Positions 1-9,575 are shown, counted from the stretch's first letter. The stretch: 16,170 nt of DNA from Proteiniphilum sp. UBA4977 (GCA_002398565.1 DGZP01000018.1:12029-28198); one strand, 5' to 3'. Numbers and translations: made by a program. The notes: generated by a model from the sequence alone, not told the origin.

Positions 1-3000
1 AGCCTTCGTGCGCAAATAAGTTTGTCGGGCTTCAAGACAGAAGTTCGTTATGATCATCTGCTTGATCGCTATGTCTTCGAAAAAAAAATCGGTAACACCG
101 TAGTGGGTACCCCCTACTCAATGACGCCCAAAGAATACATGACATACCGGCTGCGCCGGACGCAGACCGACCATTTCCGTGAACGCAACACGCTACAGGG
201 CGACACCCTGCAGCCCTCTTCAAAATCCTTTTCACCTGTTGTCCTGAGAAAGAAAAGCAATCCACCGGGGACCATCTTCGGATCCGGGGGAGTATGCCTT
301 ACAACACAGGGTTATGCGGAAATATCAGCCGGAGTGAACAGGAATGTCACCAATAATCCCACTCTTCCCCAACAGGCACGTAGAAGAAGCATGTTTGACT
401 TCGACCAGCAGATCCAGCTCCATGTAAACGCGAAGGTGGGAGATAGGATTGACTTTGACATCAATTATGACACCGAGTCGACCTTCGACTTTCAGAACAA
501 ACAGGTCAAAATGGCTTACCAGGGTAATGAAGATGATATCATCCAGAGTATAGAGGCAGGCAACGTGAACATGAACAGCAGCAACTCACTCATTCAGGCT
601 GGATCGGCACTATTCGGAATCAAATCGGAGTTACAGTTTGGAAGATTGCGGGTCAACAGTATCTTTTCACAGCAACAATCCGAATCGCAGACCATCAATA
701 CACGGGGGGGGGTACAAACAACACCTTATGAGTTCTCTGTCGACCAATACGATGAAAACAGACACTTCTTCCTGGGCTACTGGTTTCGTGAGAAGTATGA
801 CGAAGCGCTGGAAAAGCTGCCTTACATTCAGTCTCCCGTCTCCATTACCAGGATGGAAGTATGGGTGACCAACAGGCGGGGCGATTATGCCAGGGCAAGA
901 AATATTATTGCCTTTGCCGATCTCGGGGAAAAGGATCATATTCATAATAGTGCATGGATACCTCAGGGAATCCCTGAAGTACCGCATAACCAGGTCAACA
1001 CGCTGTATGAGCAGCTCACCGGCATCTGGTCGGAAGCACGTGAGAGCAGCGTTGCGGCACAGGTTTTTCCGGCCGGTATTGTAGCCGGTGTGGATTACGA
1101 AAAACTGGAAAATGCGCGTCTTCTCACTACATCCGAGTACAGCTTTCAGTCGCAGCTGGGGTATCTGTCTCTGAACATGCCACTGCAACCCGACGAAGTG
1201 CTGGCAGTTGCCTATGAGTTTACCTATCGCGGAGAGGTATACCAGGTAGGTGAATTTTCAACTGATGTGCGTGGAGTCGCCGCAGAGGGTAACAACAATG
1301 GAGCCGGCGCTCTTTTTCTGAAGCTGCTCAAGCCGGTATCGCTGTCTCCCCGTGCCTACACCTGGGATCTGATGATGAAAAACATCTACTCCCTCGGTCA
1401 TGGTGCCTATAACATACAGCGAGACCACTTCCGGCTGCAGATCACCTGGCAGAGCGACTCCAGGGGATCGTACCTGAATTATATTCCCGAAAGTGGCATC
1501 GGAGATGATTTGTTGCTACAGGTGATGCACCTCGACAGGTTAAACAGCAGAAATGATCCTTCTCCCGATGGCATCTTCGACTTTCTGGAAGGGTATACGG
1601 TAGACTCACAAAATGGACGGATTATCTTTCCGGTGGTCGAGCCTTTCGGCTCTTACCTGCGTCATAAAATAGGCAATGATGTTATCGCCGAAAAATATAT
1701 TTATCAGGAGTTATATGATTCCACACTGACGATGGCACGTCAGTATCCGGAAAAGAATAAATTCCGTATCAGCGGTGAATACAAAGGTTCTTCGGGTTCG
1801 GAGATCAACCTGAATGCCATGAATTTGGACAGAGGATCGGTACGGGTGGTGGCTGCCGGTGTTCCGCTCACCGAGGGAGTCGACTATACGGTAGACTATG
1901 TATCGGGTACGGTAAATATCATCAATCAGGCTATACTGGCCACGGGAACACCCGTAAGTGTCACGCTCGAGAACCGGCAGATCTCACAGTTACAGCGAAA
2001 AATGCTGACAGGACTGGACGTGAATTACGATTTCTCCAAAAACTTATCATTTGGCGCCACGCTGATGCACTATTCCGAAAAGCCGCTCACCATGAAGTCC
2101 GCTTTTGGCGATGAATCCTCAAAGAACACATTGTGGGGAACCCATCTGAACTACAGGAAGCAGTCATATGCGCTCACCAACCTCATCGACATGCTCCCTT
2201 TTGTGGAAGCTACCGCGCCTTCTCAACTGACAGCAAATCTCGAGTTTGCGCAAATGCTTCCGGGGCATTACGAAAACAAATATACAGGCAGCTATTCCTA
2301 TCTCGATGATTTTGAATCCTCCACATCGGCCATCGACCTGCGCACACCCTATGCCTGGACACTAGCTGCCACCCCTTACAGCAATACATCCACTTCACTT
2401 TTTCCGGAAGCAGCGCTCTCAAATCATACCGGGTATGGAAAAAACCGGGCTCTTCTGGCATGGTTCTATATCGACGGAATCTTTACCCGTAAGAACTCCG
2501 GTCTCACGCCCGTACACATTCAGAATGACGTCGATCAGCTCTCCGATCACAGGGTACGGGAGATCTACGAACGGGAGATATTTCCAAATCGCGATGCACT
2601 GTATGGTCAGCCGGCCACGTTGCCGGTACTGAATCTCTCCTATTATCCCGATGAACGCGGTCCCTATAACCTGGACACCGATGTCGACTCCAACGGCAGG
2701 TTACATGATCCACGCCGGCGTTGGGGCGGCATCACCCGCCGCATGGATACCCGCGATTTTGAAGCTGCCAACATCGAGTATATTGAATTCTGGCTGATGG
2801 ATCCCTTCGTGAACGATACTATGGGCAGTTCACAAGGCGGGGATCTCTATTTTAATCTCGGTGAAATATCGGAAGACATTCTGAAGGATGGCAAAAAGTT
2901 CTTCGAGAACGGACTACCTGTCGATGGCGATACCACAGCTGTGGGAAAATCGGTATGGGGTAAATATCCCAAACGACAATCCACGGTCTACGGTTTCGAC

Positions 3001-6000
3001 AACTTCCTGGGAACAGAATCGCGCAGGATGCAGGATGTGGGATTAAACGGACTAAACAGCGAGGAAGAAAAAACATATCCTGCATACGCGGCCTACCTCG
3101 ACGAGCTGCGACAGCGCCTCTCTGGAGAAACGATCTCAAAGATGCAGGACGATGCCCATTCACCGTTCAACGATCCGGCGGGCGATAGCTTCCGCCATTA
3201 CCGCGGGGAACAGCAGGACCGACAGCGACTAGGCATTCTTGACCGCTACAAGTATTATAACGGAACGGAAGGTAACTCACTGGCACCGGAAGAGGACAAC
3301 TCCTATCACAGTGCCTCACGAACCACGCCCGATGTGGAAGATATTGACAATGACCACACGATGAATGAAAATGAATCCTATTTCCAATACAAAGTATCCC
3401 TTCGTCCCGGTATGCTGGAGGTGGGTTCCAATTTCATCACGGACAAAAGGGAAGTGAGGCTGAAGCTACGTAACGGAAAAGACGGAAAGGTAACCTGGTT
3501 TCAGTTCAGAATACCTATCCGTGAATATCAGACCCGCACCGGCAATATACAGGGGTTCCACAACATCCGGTTTATGCGGATGTTTCTCACCGGCTTTGAA
3601 GAACCGGTGTTTCTTCGTTTTGCCACCCTGGAGCTGGTACGCAGCGAATGGAGAAGCTATCGTAGCGAACTTGTCTCCGGAGGGGCACAGGCCGGGACCG
3701 GTAACCTGGAAATATCTGCCGTAAACATTGAGGAGAACGGAAGCAGAACACCGGTAAATTATCTGTTGCCACCCGGCGTAACACGTATACTCGATCCGGC
3801 CCAGCCTCAATTACGACAGGAAAACGAGCAGTCGCTCTCTCTCAGGGTGACGCATCTTGATCCGGGTGATTCCCGGGCAGTATATAAAAATTGCATGTAC
3901 GACCTGCGTCGCTACAAAAGAATGCAGATGTTTGTACACGCAGAACAGTTACGGGATGATACGGATGTGCTGAAGGATGGTGACTTCTCCATCTTTTTGC
4001 GCCTGGGGTCGGATTATAGAAATAATTTTTACGAGTATGAGATCCCGCTTCGCCTCACACCCGAAGGACAATACAGTGCTCATACACTTTCAGGGCAGCA
4101 GGCCGTATGGCCAATAGAAAACATGTTTGATTTTCCGCTGGAGCTGTTCACCGGTTTGAAACTCGACCGCAATGCCAATAAGAAATCCGGCATGGAACCC
4201 GATTACTTCACACCCTACACCCAATCCGATCCCGGGAAACCGGACAACCTGATCACCATCGTGGGCAATCCGTCACTGGCAGAGGTGAAGGTATTGATGA
4301 TCGGCATCCGCAATAACAGCCGTGAAGTAAGGTCAGGAGAGATATGGGTGAATGAAATGCGACTGAGTGAGTTCGACGAGGAAGGAGGTTGGGCTACCCG
4401 GGGCAATGTGAACCTGACACTCTCCGACCTGGGTGCGATTTACCTTGCGGGACAAAAGGAAACCGCAGGCTTCGGAGCACTTGATCAACACCTGCTGGCA
4501 CGCCGTAACGATGAGTATACCACACTGCAGGTTACCATGAATATGGAACTGGGCCGCTTTCTCCCGAGAAAAGCAAAGATCTCCGCACCTCTCCATTACG
4601 TATGGTCCGAAGAAACAATGACCCCCCTCTACGATCCTTTTAACCGTGATATTCTGTTGAAGGAAACACTGGGACAGACTGGCAATCAGGCCATCCGCGA
4701 CTCTCTAAAGAGTGTGGCACTCACCGGCAGAAGCATCCGGGGTCTCAGCCTCAACAATGTGAAGATCGATGTCAAAAGTAAAAATCCCATGCCTTACGAT
4801 CCGGCAAACTTCAGCTTTGGCTATACGAGGAATAAGGAGAAACGCCATAGTCCGGACACAGAATATACTTCTGCAAAGGATTTCAGACTGGAAGCCCACT
4901 ATTCATATACCTCTCTGGCAAAGCCATGGGAACCATTCAAGGGAATGGATGGTTCTACGGACTGGTCAAAGCTGGCACGATCCCTTCATATCAATTACCT
5001 GCCCAGTAACATCCGGATAAGTAGTATCATCACGCGGCACTATCAGGAAACGCAATTGAGAGACTCACAAGTCCACCTTTCTTTTGACAGCGACTTCTAC
5101 TGGAATAGGGATTTCTCATTCACCTGGGACCCGACCAGAAACTTGCACACTTCGTTTCGCTCCGGTACCATCGCGGAGATTGAGGAGCCTTACCTGCAAG
5201 TAAATAAGGAGATCAACCGCAGCGACTATGATATATGGAGAGACTCGGTTGTACAAAGTATCCGCAAATTGGGTAAGCCGCTCAGCTACGCCCAAAAAGC
5301 CGATGTTACCTATACTCTTCCCTTTGCACAAATACCCGTAATGGATTGGATCAGTTCCAGTACAGCCTGCAATACAGGGTACCAATGGGAACGGGGAGCC
5401 GTAATTGAGGGAGAGAATATGGGCAATTTCCTACAAAACGACCTCTCTTTCACCTTTCAGAGTCGATTCAATTTGAATGCTCTCTATAACAAGATACCTT
5501 TTCTGCGACAAGCAAACAGAAGCTTTTCCGGCGAAGAAAAGGGAACACGGCCCGAAACAAGGCAAAAGAGCTATACCGATAGTGAAGCGGCCCGATCACT
5601 GTTCCGTGTCATGATGATGGTGCGTCAGATAAATTTAAATATTGTTCATAAGACGCGGACCGACCTTGGTGGTTACAATCCGTCAGTTGGCGACCTCTTC
5701 GGACAACAAAAGAGTACAGAGGGCCTTCTTCCCGGTCTGGGCTTTGCCTTTGGTCTGGAAGGAGGAGAGGAATTTGTCAGGAAAGCCATGGCACGCCATC
5801 ATCTGGTAATGAGTGAGAATAACCTCAGGCCCGCCATTTTCAACCGGACACAGCAAATCAGGATGGATGCTTCCATAGAACCTTTACCAGGTCTCAGTAT
5901 ATATCTGCACGCGTTGTACGAAGACAACAAACGAACGGAAATGCAATACATGCTCCCGGGAATGCCCGATGTTCGTGGCGGAAGTTTTGCCATGAGTACG

Positions 6001-6969
6001 GTCACGCTCTCCTCCGCCTTTGAACAATCAGGGGCAGGTAACAATTACTATTCCCGTGCTTTTGAGAATTTTCAAAGATACCGGGAGGGGATGGCGGCAC
6101 GGGTTCGCGAACAATATGTGACAAAAGACTACCCTTCCCTGGGATTTCTTGTCGGCAGCAGTCTCAGCGGGAAACCGTTCGATCCGGCTGTGGGCGACGT
6201 ACAACACAATTCTGCAGATGTACTCATCCCCTCCTTTTTTGCTGCCTATACCGGAAAAGATCCCAAAAAGACCGGCCTGCGGGCTTTTCCGGACATCACT
6301 TCCATGTTGCCAAACTGGAATATTTCATATAATATGACAAACGTTCTTCCCGGTCTGAAAGATCATATTAAATCGCTTATTATCAACCATCAATACCTGT
6401 CACAATACAGGATAGGCTCATTCGCATCCTTTCTGAGCTGGGTACCTGCTGGCAACGGAAGTGAACTGGGATTTGTCCGCGATGCAATGTCTGGAGTACC
6501 CTTGCCTTCATCGCCCTTCGATATCTCGGCGGTGAGTATTGTGGAAAGCTTCAATCCCCTTATCGAAGTGAGCAGTGTATTCAATAACGAGATGAATATT
6601 GGTTTACGTTTCAACCGGACACGTGCGGTGAATCTGAATGTCACATCGCTCCAGGTCGTGGAAACCAACGACAAAGATATGGTTCTTGGATTGGGTTATC
6701 GAATAGTTAACGATATGAACACCCGACTGGATATTTCCCACAAGATCACACAGGCGTTGATCAGAAAAATAGAAAATGGATTCACACAGGCGACTGACGG
6801 CATTCAAACGACATCTGTTCGCTTTGCAGCCGACTATGCAATAAGCAGTACTTTGACACTACGTGCTTTTTTTGACAAGATCATCAACAAACCTCTTGTA
6901 TCATCCGGGTCCTACGCAACCTCCAACACAAATGCAGGCATAAGCCTACGGTTCAATCTGAATCAATAA
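1..6969 (+). CDS. sprA: SprA/Sov, giant outer-membrane translocon of the type IX secretion system (5' partial)
   Basis: The frame is open from base 1 (first in-window codons S-L-R-A-Q-I-S) and ends at TAA 6967-6969, giving 2322 residues. An in-frame TTG at 22 is not the real start. Known SprA/Sov proteins are about 2400-2500 residues, so roughly 100-180 N-terminal residues, including the signal peptide, lie outside the window. Family-typical blocks, numbered from the first in-window residue, are Y-D-x-L-x-D-R-Y (about 17-24), F-D-I-N-Y-D-T-E-S-T-F (about 151-161), R-D-F-E-A-A-N-I-E-Y-I-E-F-W-L-M-D-P-F (about 918-936) and S-G-E-I-W-V-N-E-M-R-L (about 1445-1455). The protein ends in an aromatic beta-strand, S-L-R-F-N-L-N-Q, as expected for an outer-membrane barrel. 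In the family, SprA forms a very large beta-barrel that carries folded cargo across the outer membrane. The frame is intact, but a run of nine G lies at 704-712. No other T9SS gene is in the window. Confidence 0.96.
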   Translation, partial: SLRAQISLSGFKTEVRYDHLLDRYVFEKKIGNTVVGTPYSMTPKEYMTYRLRRTQTDHFRERNTLQGDTLQPSSKSFSPVVLRKKSNPPGTIFGSGGVCLTTQGYAEISAGVNRNVTNNPTLPQQARRRSMFDFDQQIQLHVNAKVGDRIDFDINYDTESTFDFQNKQVKMAYQGNEDDIIQSIEAGNVNMNSSNSLIQAGSALFGIKSELQFGRLRVNSIFSQQQSESQTINTRGGVQTTPYEFSVDQYDENRHFFLGYWFREKYDEALEKLPYIQSPVSITRMEVWVTNRRGDYARARNIIAFADLGEKDHIHNSAWIPQGIPEVPHNQVNTLYEQLTGIWSEARESSVAAQVFPAGIVAGVDYEKLENARLLTTSEYSFQSQLGYLSLNMPLQPDEVLAVAYEFTYRGEVYQVGEFSTDVRGVAAEGNNNGAGALFLKLLKPVSLSPRAYTWDLMMKNIYSLGHGAYNIQRDHFRLQITWQSDSRGSYLNYIPESGIGDDLLLQVMHLDRLNSRNDPSPDGIFDFLEGYTVDSQNGRIIFPVVEPFGSYLRHKIGNDVIAEKYIYQELYDSTLTMARQYPEKNKFRISGEYKGSSGSEINLNAMNLDRGSVRVVAAGVPLTEGVDYTVDYVSGTVNIINQAILATGTPVSVTLENRQISQLQRKMLTGLDVNYDFSKNLSFGATLMHYSEKPLTMKSAFGDESSKNTLWGTHLNYRKQSYALTNLIDMLPFVEATAPSQLTANLEFAQMLPGHYENKYTGSYSYLDDFESSTSAIDLRTPYAWTLAATPYSNTSTSLFPEAALSNHTGYGKNRALLAWFYIDGIFTRKNSGLTPVHIQNDVDQLSDHRVREIYEREIFPNRDALYGQPATLPVLNLSYYPDERGPYNLDTDVDSNGRLHDPRRRWGGITRRMDTRDFEAANIEYIEFWLMDPFVNDTMGSSQGGDLYFNLGEISEDILKDGKKFFENGLPVDGDTTAVGKSVWGKYPKRQSTVYGFDNFLGTESRRMQDVGLNGLNSEEEKTYPAYAAYLDELRQRLSGETISKMQDDAHSPFNDPAGDSFRHYRGEQQDRQRLGILDRYKYYNGTEGNSLAPEEDNSYHSASRTTPDVEDIDNDHTMNENESYFQYKVSLRPGMLEVGSNFITDKREVRLKLRNGKDGKVTWFQFRIPIREYQTRTGNIQGFHNIRFMRMFLTGFEEPVFLRFATLELVRSEWRSYRSELVSGGAQAGTGNLEISAVNIEENGSRTPVNYLLPPGVTRILDPAQPQLRQENEQSLSLRVTHLDPGDSRAVYKNCMYDLRRYKRMQMFVHAEQLRDDTDVLKDGDFSIFLRLGSDYRNNFYEYEIPLRLTPEGQYSAHTLSGQQAVWPIENMFDFPLELFTGLKLDRNANKKSGMEPDYFTPYTQSDPGKPDNLITIVGNPSLAEVKVLMIGIRNNSREVRSGEIWVNEMRLSEFDEEGGWATRGNVNLTLSDLGAIYLAGQKETAGFGALDQHLLARRNDEYTTLQVTMNMELGRFLPRKAKISAPLHYVWSEETMTPLYDPFNRDILLKETLGQTGNQAIRDSLKSVALTGRSIRGLSLNNVKIDVKSKNPMPYDPANFSFGYTRNKEKRHSPDTEYTSAKDFRLEAHYSYTSLAKPWEPFKGMDGSTDWSKLARSLHINYLPSNIRISSIITRHYQETQLRDSQVHLSFDSDFYWNRDFSFTWDPTRNLHTSFRSGTIAEIEEPYLQVNKEINRSDYDIWRDSVVQSIRKLGKPLSYAQKADVTYTLPFAQIPVMDWISSSTACNTGYQWERGAVIEGENMGNFLQNDLSFTFQSRFNLNALYNKIPFLRQANRSFSGEEKGTRPETRQKSYTDSEAARSLFRVMMMVRQINLNIVHKTRTDLGGYNPSVGDLFGQQKSTEGLLPGLGFAFGLEGGEEFVRKAMARHHLVMSENNLRPAIFNRTQQIRMDASIEPLPGLSIYLHALYEDNKRTEMQYMLPGMPDVRGGSFAMSTVTLSSAFEQSGAGNNYYSRAFENFQRYREGMAARVREQYVTKDYPSLGFLVGSSLSGKPFDPAVGDVQHNSADVLIPSFFAAYTGKDPKKTGLRAFPDITSMLPNWNISYNMTNVLPGLKDHIKSLIINHQYLSQYRIGSFASFLSWVPAGNGSELGFVRDAMSGVPLPSSPFDISAVSIVESFNPLIEVSSVFNNEMNIGLRFNRTRAVNLNVTSLQVVETNDKDMVLGLGYRIVNDMNTRLDISHKITQALIRKIENGFTQATDGIQTTSVRFAADYAISSTLTLRAFFDKIINKPLVSSGSYATSNTNAGISLRFNLNQ
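704..712 (+). repeat. G9 homopolymer inside sprA
   Basis: Nine consecutive G at 704-712 encode part of R-G-G-V (residues 235-238 of the partial protein). Loss of one G would put translation in a frame that stops at 866-868. Gain of one would stop at TGA 729-731. Runs of this length are prone to slippage, but whether it varies here is not known. Confidence 0.8.
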
Positions 6970-7009
6970 AACCATAATCTGGGTAAGAAAGGAAAAAACC
7001 GAGAAAATG

Positions 7010-7032
7010 AGTTTTTATATTAAATAAAAACT
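7010..7032 (+). other. AT-rich hairpin downstream of sprA
   Basis: AGTTTTTAT at 7010-7018 and ATAAAAACT at 7024-7032 form a perfect 9-bp inverted repeat around a 5-nt loop, 41 bp after the sprA stop. The stem has only one G-C pair and no T-run follows it. It could be a weak terminator or an mRNA 3'-end structure for sprA. The pairing is seen; the role is a guess. Confidence 0.35.
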
Positions 7033-7131
7033 AAATAAACAAAATGATGAGGGACTTTTCCTTAATTTTTGTTGAATAAATCGTTTTTTTACGTTTTTTC
7101 TTAATTTTAAGAGGATATGTTAAACAAAAAA

Positions 7132-7166
7132 GTCGTTTATTTGTTAAATTAAAACGACAAAACGAT
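7132..7166. promoter_or_regulatory. Candidate operator over the rprX promoter
   Basis: GTCGTTT (7132-7138) and AAACGAC (7152-7158) are a perfect 7-bp inverted repeat separated by 13 bp. The -33 box sits in the spacer. The right arm is followed directly by a second copy, so AAAACGAC (7151-7158) and AAAACGAT (7159-7166) are tandem 8-mers running into the -7 box. A fourth copy, ATCGTTTT, lies at 7080-7087. The position suggests a binding site that controls rprXY, perhaps for RprY itself. No experiment supports this here. Confidence 0.4.
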
Positions 7167-7171
7167 CTTTG
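7140..7171 (+). promoter_or_regulatory. Bacteroidota-type promoter of rprXY
   Basis: A -33 box TTTG (7140-7143) is separated by 20 bp from a -7 box GATCTTTG (7164-7171). The -7 box matches the phylum consensus TAnnTTTG except at its first base. This predicts a transcript start near 7176-7178 and a leader of about 30 nt. That leader carries AAGGAG at 7192-7197, nine bases before the rprX ATG, one of the few good Shine-Dalgarno sequences in this window. Confidence 0.65.
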
Positions 7172-7206
7172 AAATAAAAAATGTCACTTAAAAGGAGTAA
7201 GTAAAG

Positions 7207-8766
7207 ATGAAAAAATCGACAATTTGGTTGCTTGCCCTGGTGATGTTCACGGCATTTTTTGCATTGTTATTCCTGCAGGTCAGGTATATGAGAACAAGCA
7301 TGGCCATCCGTTCACAACAGTTCGACGAACAGGTGAACAGGAGTCTCTACAATGTGATGAGAGACCTCGAGCAGGACCAGACCCGCGACTATCTCGAACA
7401 GGACATGATTGAATCGGAGAACAGATATTCGCAGTACAATCAATCACGAGGCACGCAACAAATCACCCGCGAGCGGACTACCGCTGCCATTACCAATCCC
7501 GATGGAAGTGAAACAAGAATTGCATTGGATATCACACAACGGTCCACGCGTCCACAAGAACAACCCGAACGGGTTTTTCTGTCACCCAATCAGGGTGCCA
7601 GTACGATCTCAAAGACGCAGTACGATATGCAGCAATCCTTGTCGAAACGATACCTGCATGAACGATCATTGCTTGATGAGGTTATTTTTAAAATACTGAA
7701 CCGTGCAAGCAACGAGCCGATTGAGAAACGGATCGATTTCAATAAGGTGGAGCAATATATTCGTTATGAATTATCATACAACGGACTTAATGAACCGTTC
7801 AGTTTTCAGATTGTGAATTTCAACAACAAGATAGTCTACTCGTCTCCCGGCTTCTCAACAAAGTACCCGGATGCAGTATATACACAGATTCTGTTTCCAA
7901 ATGATCCTCCGGCAAAGTTGAACAGGTTAAGAACCTACTTTCCGACAAAAAGGAATTATGTATACAGCGAGCTATCCTTTTTCATACCGTCACTTATATT
8001 CACGTTTATCCTGCTGATAACGTTTATATTTACGGTAGTATCGTTGTTTAGACAAAAGCGTTTGTCTGAAATGAAAAATGACTTTATTAACAACATGACG
8101 CATGAGCTGAAGACACCAGTCTCCACCATCTCGCTCGCATCGCAGATGCTCAAGGATGAGTCTATATTGAAGTCTCCCGAGGTATTTAAACATGTGACCG
8201 GTGTGATTCATGATGAGACAAAGCGATTGAGTTTTCAGGTGGAAAAAGTACTGCAGATGTCGCTCTTCGACAAGCAGAAGACAACACTGAAGATGAAAGA
8301 ATTGGATGTAAACGACCTTGTGGTCAGTGTTGCCAACACGCATGTGCTCAAAGTCGAGAAACTGGGTGGTACACTCGATATAGATTTGCAAGCCGAGCAT
8401 ACCACGATAAGGGTAGATGAAATGCATTTCACCAATGTCCTTTTCAACATTCTCGACAACGCATTGAAATACAGGAAGAAGGAAGAAGCTCCGGAATTAA
8501 TGATCCGTACCCGTAATGAAGGTAGCAAGATCATCATTTCCATAGAGGATAACGGCATCGGCATGAAAAAGGAAGATGCCAAGAAGGTATTTGAACGTTT
8601 TTATCGCGTACCCACCGGCAACCGGCATGATGTAAAAGGATTTGGACTGGGGCTGGCATATGTGAAAAAAATCGTAACTGATGTGAATGGCACCATTCGT
8701 GCTGAAAGTGAATTAGGTAAAGGAACAAAATTTATAATTAGTTTACCCGTAATAACACAAAAATGA
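7207..8766 (+). CDS. rprX: Membrane sensor histidine kinase, RprX type
   Basis: This 519-residue kinase should sense an unknown signal and phosphorylate RprY. Membrane segments lie at about residues 4-26 and 257-281, with a periplasmic domain of about 230 residues between them. Part of that domain (about 70-130) is rich in Q, R, T, S and N and looks disordered. Only about 18 residues separate membrane segment 2 from the phospho-acceptor H299 in N-N-M-T-H-E-L-K-T-P, so there is no HAMP domain. The catalytic domain is complete: N-box around N418, G1 box D448-N-G-I-G, F-box F-E-R-F-Y-R, G2 box G478-F-G-L-G-L and G3 box G504-K-G-T. Size, layout and N-terminus (M-K-K-S-T-I-W) match my recollection of Bacteroidales RprX. 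The ATG is well placed after AAGGAG. Translation of rprY follows after a 1-bp gap. RprXY has been linked to tetracycline-related gene regulation in Bacteroides and to stress responses in Porphyromonas; the signal here is unknown. Confidence 0.93.
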   Translation: MKKSTIWLLALVMFTAFFALLFLQVRYMRTSMAIRSQQFDEQVNRSLYNVMRDLEQDQTRDYLEQDMIESENRYSQYNQSRGTQQITRERTTAAITNPDGSETRIALDITQRSTRPQEQPERVFLSPNQGASTISKTQYDMQQSLSKRYLHERSLLDEVIFKILNRASNEPIEKRIDFNKVEQYIRYELSYNGLNEPFSFQIVNFNNKIVYSSPGFSTKYPDAVYTQILFPNDPPAKLNRLRTYFPTKRNYVYSELSFFIPSLIFTFILLITFIFTVVSLFRQKRLSEMKNDFINNMTHELKTPVSTISLASQMLKDESILKSPEVFKHVTGVIHDETKRLSFQVEKVLQMSLFDKQKTTLKMKELDVNDLVVSVANTHVLKVEKLGGTLDIDLQAEHTTIRVDEMHFTNVLFNILDNALKYRKKEEAPELMIRTRNEGSKIIISIEDNGIGMKKEDAKKVFERFYRVPTGNRHDVKGFGLGLAYVKKIVTDVNGTIRAESELGKGTKFIISLPVITQK

Positions 8767-8767
8767 T

Positions 8768-9481
8768 ATGGAAGAGAAATTAAAAATTTTTTTATGTGAA
8801 GATGATGAAAATCTTGGCATGTTACTGAGAGAATACCTCCAGGCAAAAGGTTTTGATACCGATCTGTTTCCCGATGGAGAAGCCGGTTTCAAAGGATTTG
8901 TGAAAACAAAATATGATCTGTGCATTGTCGATGTGATGATGCCCAAGAAAGACGGTGTAACACTGGTAAGGGAAATCAGAACCATCAATACGGAAATACC
9001 GGTGATTTTTTTGACAGCTAAGAATATGAAGGAAGATGTACTGGAAGGTTTCAAAGCCGGAGCCGACGACTACATCACCAAACCATTCAGCATGGAAGAA
9101 CTGGTACTGCGTATTGAGGCCATTATCCGTCGCGTGAAAGGTAAAAAGAGCAAGGAACAGCAGGTATATAGTTTTGGTACAATGACATTCGATACACAAA
9201 AACAGATACTGATCATTGGCGACGTGCAGACGAAGCTTACCACAAAGGAATCTGAATTGCTGTCGTTGCTTTGCGCGCATGCCAACGACATTCTGGAACG
9301 CAATCATGCGCTGAAGCAAATATGGGAAGAAGATACCTATTTCAATGCACGCAGCATGGATGTCTACATTACAAAACTACGCAAATTATTGAAACCGGAG
9401 CCCAACATCGAGATCATCAACATTCACGGAAAGGGATACAAGCTGATTGTACCCACAGAAGAAGAGAATGCCGAGAAATGA
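8768..9481 (+). CDS. rprY: OmpR/PhoB-family response regulator, RprY type
   Basis: This 237-residue cytoplasmic transcription factor is the partner of the kinase upstream. The receiver domain covers about residues 1-125, with the acidic pocket E11-D12-D13, phospho-acceptor D55 in V-D-V-M-M-P, switch residue T83 and K105 in T-K-P-F. A short linker, G-K-K-S-K-E-Q-Q, leads to a C-terminal winged-helix DNA-binding domain (about 135-230) with the family pattern L-T-T-K-E-S-E-L-L and a recognition-helix region S-M-D-V-Y-I-T-K-L-R-K-L-L, ending in I-H-G-K-G-Y-K-L. All key residues are present. The ATG is 1 bp after the rprX stop and has no Shine-Dalgarno of its own, so translational coupling is likely. 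An intrinsic terminator begins 22 bp after its stop. Confidence 0.95.
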   Translation: MEEKLKIFLCEDDENLGMLLREYLQAKGFDTDLFPDGEAGFKGFVKTKYDLCIVDVMMPKKDGVTLVREIRTINTEIPVIFLTAKNMKEDVLEGFKAGADDYITKPFSMEELVLRIEAIIRRVKGKKSKEQQVYSFGTMTFDTQKQILIIGDVQTKLTTKESELLSLLCAHANDILERNHALKQIWEEDTYFNARSMDVYITKLRKLLKPEPNIEIINIHGKGYKLIVPTEEENAEK

Positions 9482-9503
9482 GACAGGGCATTGTAGCTTT
9501 TAC

Positions 9504-9540
9504 AAGAAGCCGCTCCGAAAAGGGCGGCTTCTTTATTGAT
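9504..9540 (+). terminator. Intrinsic terminator of the rprXY operon
   Basis: AAGAAGCCGC (9504-9513) pairs perfectly with GCGGCTTCTT (9524-9533). The loop is 10 nt and can add one C-G pair and one wobble. The stem is followed by TTATTGATT-like sequence. It lies just after the rprY stop and is the clearest terminator in the window. Confidence 0.85.
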
Positions 9541-9575
9541 TCACAAAACGGAATTTATTATTTTTTTGTAACAAA

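Noticed and set aside
667..1188. 173-codon open frame on the minus strand inside sprA
   Set aside because: It lies wholly antisense to a strongly supported gene, shows no recognisable domain, and fits the pattern of chance frames opposite coding DNA.
8822..9319. 165-codon open frame on the minus strand opposite rprY
   Set aside because: It is fully antisense to the conserved receiver and DNA-binding domains of rprY and has no family features.
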